A program made the translations under genes and the position numbers. This document shows, in pieces, positions 62,201-64,000 of a stretch of DNA of 64,000 nucleotides. How positions within the stretch are numbered: the first letter of the stretch is position 1; the number at the start of each line of letters is the position of its first letter. The notes under the pieces were generated by a model. That model made no database searches and was not told the origin of the DNA. It saw nothing but the letters and a program-made list of their open reading frames with translations. The DNA comes from Rhyacophila brunnea (Eukaryota > Arthropoda > Insecta > Trichoptera > Rhyacophilidae): contig JAGYXB010000196.1 in assembly GCA_022495005.1 (NCBI GenBank), positions 62,001 to 126,000 on the forward strand. The letters run 5' to 3'.

Positions 62201-63304
62201 ACATTCTTTCAAATTGGTAAAAACGGTGACGTCCCTCAGGATAGTTTACCTAGAAATAGATACCTAGAAATAATTCAAAATAAAATTTCGAAATAAAGTT
62301 ATATCAAAGGTTGGCGACCAACTTGCAATCCACCGCCCTATCCTCAACATCTTAAGTAGCCAAGTGAATCTCTTTTTACATAAATTATGCTTCTGCTGTT
62401 CTATACCTTCCCCTGCATTATGATTTGGAGTAAATTACCCTTCTTAAATTCATAAAATATTTACAAGGGTGGCCCGCCAAATATTTTTGATTTCAAAATT
62501 GTCCCTTTGACGAAAAAGTTTGTGAACCCCTGGTTTAGTGTAACTACTGGAAATATTTAATTCTGCTATTAATATTACAGAAAAAAGAAATATTATCATC
62601 ATATATAGGGAATCCAATCCCGAGCCAAAATTCTGATCCCTGGATTTCGGGATTACAATTTGACAATCCCGGGATTGGGATTTTTTTCAATTGTTAATAT
62701 AAAATTTTTATATTTATAAATAACATTGATAAAATCGGTCAAAAATAAATCTAGTATAATTTATACTATTTAAGACATTTATTGTTAATATTGTATATGT
62801 TCAATCTTGGAAATACATAAGTTGAATGGAGTAAATAATATTGTAATATAAATAATAATGTGAATTTAATATGAGATTGCTGTTTCTGATAGTAAAGACT
62901 TAATGTATGGGTTAGCGAGATTTAAAATAGTAAAGCAAATCATGGTGTACTTATGGCCTTTCCGCTTCATAAATCTAATTAGTCATATTTTCGCTTTTAT
63001 TTTATTTTCCATAAAAATTGATAAAAAAATCGATCCCCAAAGTTTCGGGATTATGTTTATCAATCCCGGGATTCATAGGTATCGAAAATAGCTCGGGTTC
63101 CCGGGATTGGAATCCCTAATCATATATCACTAATAAACTAAAATATGAAATTGTTGACACAATATAAAAAAATGAATGACCATAATATAATAAAACGAAA
63201 TTACCATATATCCAGAAAACACCAGTGATCTCAGCTATGGCCAATCCGAGGATCAGGAAAGTCCCTCCATACTGGTCAACGAGAGTCAGGATCCACTGTC
63301 CTCC
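59029..63304 (-). CDS. Second NAAT (SLC6) gene, C-terminal four exons
   Basis: This is a paralogue of the plus-strand NAAT gene, converging on it. The minus-strand exons are 63304-63205, 62172-61996, 60996-60902 and 59232-59029. All have GT-AG boundaries and join in frame. They encode TM10 ([20 protein letters not shown]), the segment LENFCEDLEFMTNRKVTVYW and TM11, TM12 ([20 protein letters not shown]) and a cytosolic tail ending SLNGTYRRHIKLKEPTPNSN before TAA. Exon lengths 100, 177 and 95 and all intron phases equal those of the first gene; only the last exon differs (204 against 180). TM1-TM9 must lie to the right of the window. No defect is visible. The substrate cannot be told from the C-terminus. 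Confidence 0.92.
59885..59965 (+). repeat. tRNA-Ile-like sequence (probable pseudo-tRNA or SINE head)
   Basis: TTCGG-CTGATAA-CCGAA is a perfect five-pair anticodon stem with loop anticodon GAU (Ile). It is followed by a T-arm-like GTGGTTCGAATCC. The acceptor stem is not well paired, and GAU is an unusual Ile anticodon for nuclear eukaryotic tRNAs, so a functional tRNA is unlikely. Confidence 0.4.
59985..60290 (-). repeat. tRNA-like repeat S3 with leader, minus copy
   Basis: In reverse it has the leader TTTGATTTAAAATACAAAAC, GAAGCGCTTCAGAGAGTAAT and GTTAAAATTTGTCG. Then come the tRNA-like TTAGCATAGTGGTCTATGCG and GGGCGCGATAC, and the tail CTTACTTTTTTCAAAAAG with GGCGCGTTTGGG. It is the longest S3 copy here. 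Confidence 0.65.
60350..60455 (+). repeat. tRNA-like repeat S3, plus copy
   Basis: TTAGCATAGTGGTCTATGCG, CGGCGGGCGCGATACC and GGTTCGATCCTGCGG give clear A and B boxes, followed by GTCTTACTTTTTTCAAAAAA. It faces the minus copy at 60062-60152, forming an inverted pair with about 85-base arms. Confidence 0.7.
60902..60996 (-). CDS. Second NAAT gene, TM12 exon
   Basis: It is 95 bases long and encodes [20 protein letters not shown], then RCLRNRTGSTTE. The donor is GTAACC, similar to the GTAACT of the paralogous exon. Confidence 0.92.
61046..61345 (+). pseudogene. Jockey/CR1-like C-terminal fragment
   Basis: CQAYQALLARGARLVNALPK and DIFGDVLCILNFIF match the last residues of the remnant at 14517-14930 (CQAHQASIARAVRLVNALPR). 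It is a very short 5'-truncated copy in the intron of the second NAAT gene. Confidence 0.65.
61630..61760 (+). pseudogene. Non-LTR retrotransposon 3' scrap
   Basis: CGGCAGGCATAAGACGTGGC followed by GACCGAAGGAAGTGGCGCGACC reads like ...DRRKWRDLVLVLCSNT, a C-terminal ending also seen at 63580-63700 (MNRGKWRKLMLALCLNA). Both end in stops. Confidence 0.5.
61996..62172 (-). CDS. Second NAAT gene, TM11 exon
   Basis: It is 177 bases long and encodes LENFCEDLEFMTNRKVTVYW, then WGIVTPILMLVVFLYAF and a short loop. The donor is GTAAGC. Confidence 0.93.
62606..63118 (-). mobile_element. hAT-like element, family 'TAGGGATTCCAATCCCGGG', copy 2
   Basis: The ends TAGGGAATCCAATCCCGAG and CGGGATTGGAATCCCTA are flanked by a perfect duplication, atcatata at 62598-62605 and 63119-63126. 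It is 513 bases long, inverted relative to 32032-32742, with matching interior (AAATCGGTCAAAAATAAAT in reverse). Confidence 0.92.
63205..63304 (-). CDS. Second NAAT gene, TM10 exon (most upstream in window)
   Basis: It is 100 bases long in phase 0 and encodes [20 protein letters not shown] and GLAIAEITGVFWIY-type sequence. The preceding exon (TM8-TM9) is not in the remaining 700 bases. Confidence 0.92.
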
Positions 63305-63363
63305 CTACACAATGAAATAAAATATATTACTTTCAAACATTTATCCATATGCCATATAATTAT

Positions 63364-63780
63364 CAGTGGCGAAGGGTGGAGGTAGGCGGTTAAGATAAGC
63401 TATAAATAGTGCACACTAAACTTTGTCTGGCTACGTATTTGTTTTCATTGAAATAAGACTACAATTTACAGACGGTGTTGGGTAGTTTTTAAAATTCATT
63501 GAAATCACGTCAGGAGTCAAGCAACGCTGTGTACTTGCGCCCTTTATTTTCATCATAATGCGTCACCCTGCATCGGTGCTACAAAAGCGATCTACGCGCT
63601 GCAGGTCTGGAATGGCGGGAGGTGCAAGAGTTGGCGATGAATCGAGGGAAGTGGCGCAAACTTATGCTTGCCCTATGCCTCAACGCTTGATCGTGACAGG
63701 GTGAAAGAAGAAGAAGAAACCATGCGAAACCAAGCCATAATAAATAATAGTAAAAATAATTACAAGATAAAAATAACTTT
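63364..63780 (+). mobile_element. GGCGAAGGGTGG hAT-like family, interrupted copy at right edge
   Basis: The left end CAGTGGCGAAGGGTGGAGG and the following AAGACTACAATTTACAG are intact. A non-LTR 3' fragment (about 63500-63715) intervenes. AAACCAAGCCATAATAAAT then resumes the element before another repeat starts at 63787. The right end is not in the window. Confidence 0.65.
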
Positions 63781-63786
63781 TTATAT

Positions 63787-64000
63787 ACAACGTTTTTAAA
63801 TTTTCTGTTGAATCATATAAACTTGACTTGACTAGCTTAAACGATCAAAAAAATTTGTACTTGATACAAATACTGAATAATGAAATGTCATTTCATATTG
63901 ATTTTCATATAACGCACGTATATATTAATAATTTAGTTGCTAGGACCCCAGACCCCTAGCAACCAATAATGGTGTCGAAATGACTTTTCATACAAAACAG
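63787..64000 (-). mobile_element. MITE family 'ACAACGTTTTTA', copy 4, cut by window edge
   Basis: ACAACGTTTTTAAATTTTCTG and the following sequence match 33043-33260 in the same orientation, up to the end of the window. Confidence 0.65.

Overview
This window is AT-rich eukaryotic DNA from an arthropod, almost certainly an insect. It holds parts of three intron-containing host genes embedded in a very dense layer of transposable elements (TEs). The insect assignment rests on the nutrient amino acid transporter (NAAT) subfamily of SLC6, on R1-like, Jockey-like and RTE-like retrotransposon remnants, on a Helitron, and on many hAT-type and piggyBac-like elements. I cannot settle the order; the repeat style is compatible with Lepidoptera or Hemiptera.

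Layout. (1) Minus strand, 3716-6.6 kb: the 5' part of an RBBP6/SNAMA ubiquitin-ligase gene. It shows two coding exons carrying the complete DWNN domain and a probable noncoding first exon. The rest of the gene must lie left of the window. (2) 6.7-19.1 kb: intergenic DNA filled with retrotransposon fragments, hAT elements and a decayed duplicate of an NAAT exon. (3) Plus strand, 19149-47856: an NAAT (SLC6) transporter gene. Thirteen exons join in frame with GT-AG introns to give 632 residues and all 12 membrane segments; only the initiator exon is not identified. Its introns are packed with hAT elements, piggyBac-like MITEs, SINE-like repeats, an orphan THAP exon, a KIAA1586-like transposase fragment and long palindromes. 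(4) 47.9-59.0 kb: intergenic DNA with a truncated Helitron, a three-deep TE nest and several hAT insertions with perfect target-site duplications (TSDs). (5) Minus strand, 59029 to beyond 64000: the last four exons of a second, paralogous NAAT gene that converges on the first. Three of its four exons have exactly the same lengths as their counterparts (100, 177 and 95 bases).

The two NAAT genes are a tail-to-tail duplicated pair of Na+-coupled amino acid importers, probably of gut or other epithelial plasma membrane. RBBP6 is functionally unrelated. I see no bacterial-type system, CRISPR array or operon. The most informative material is structural. Several insertions have their own empty-site control elsewhere in the window. 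There is an A-B-A'-B' arrangement of inverted repeats that looks like a template-switch scar. Two inverted 0.7-kb hAT copies flank NAAT exons 4 and 5 and could drive circular RNA formation. An 83-base-arm hairpin stands beside the orphan THAP exon.
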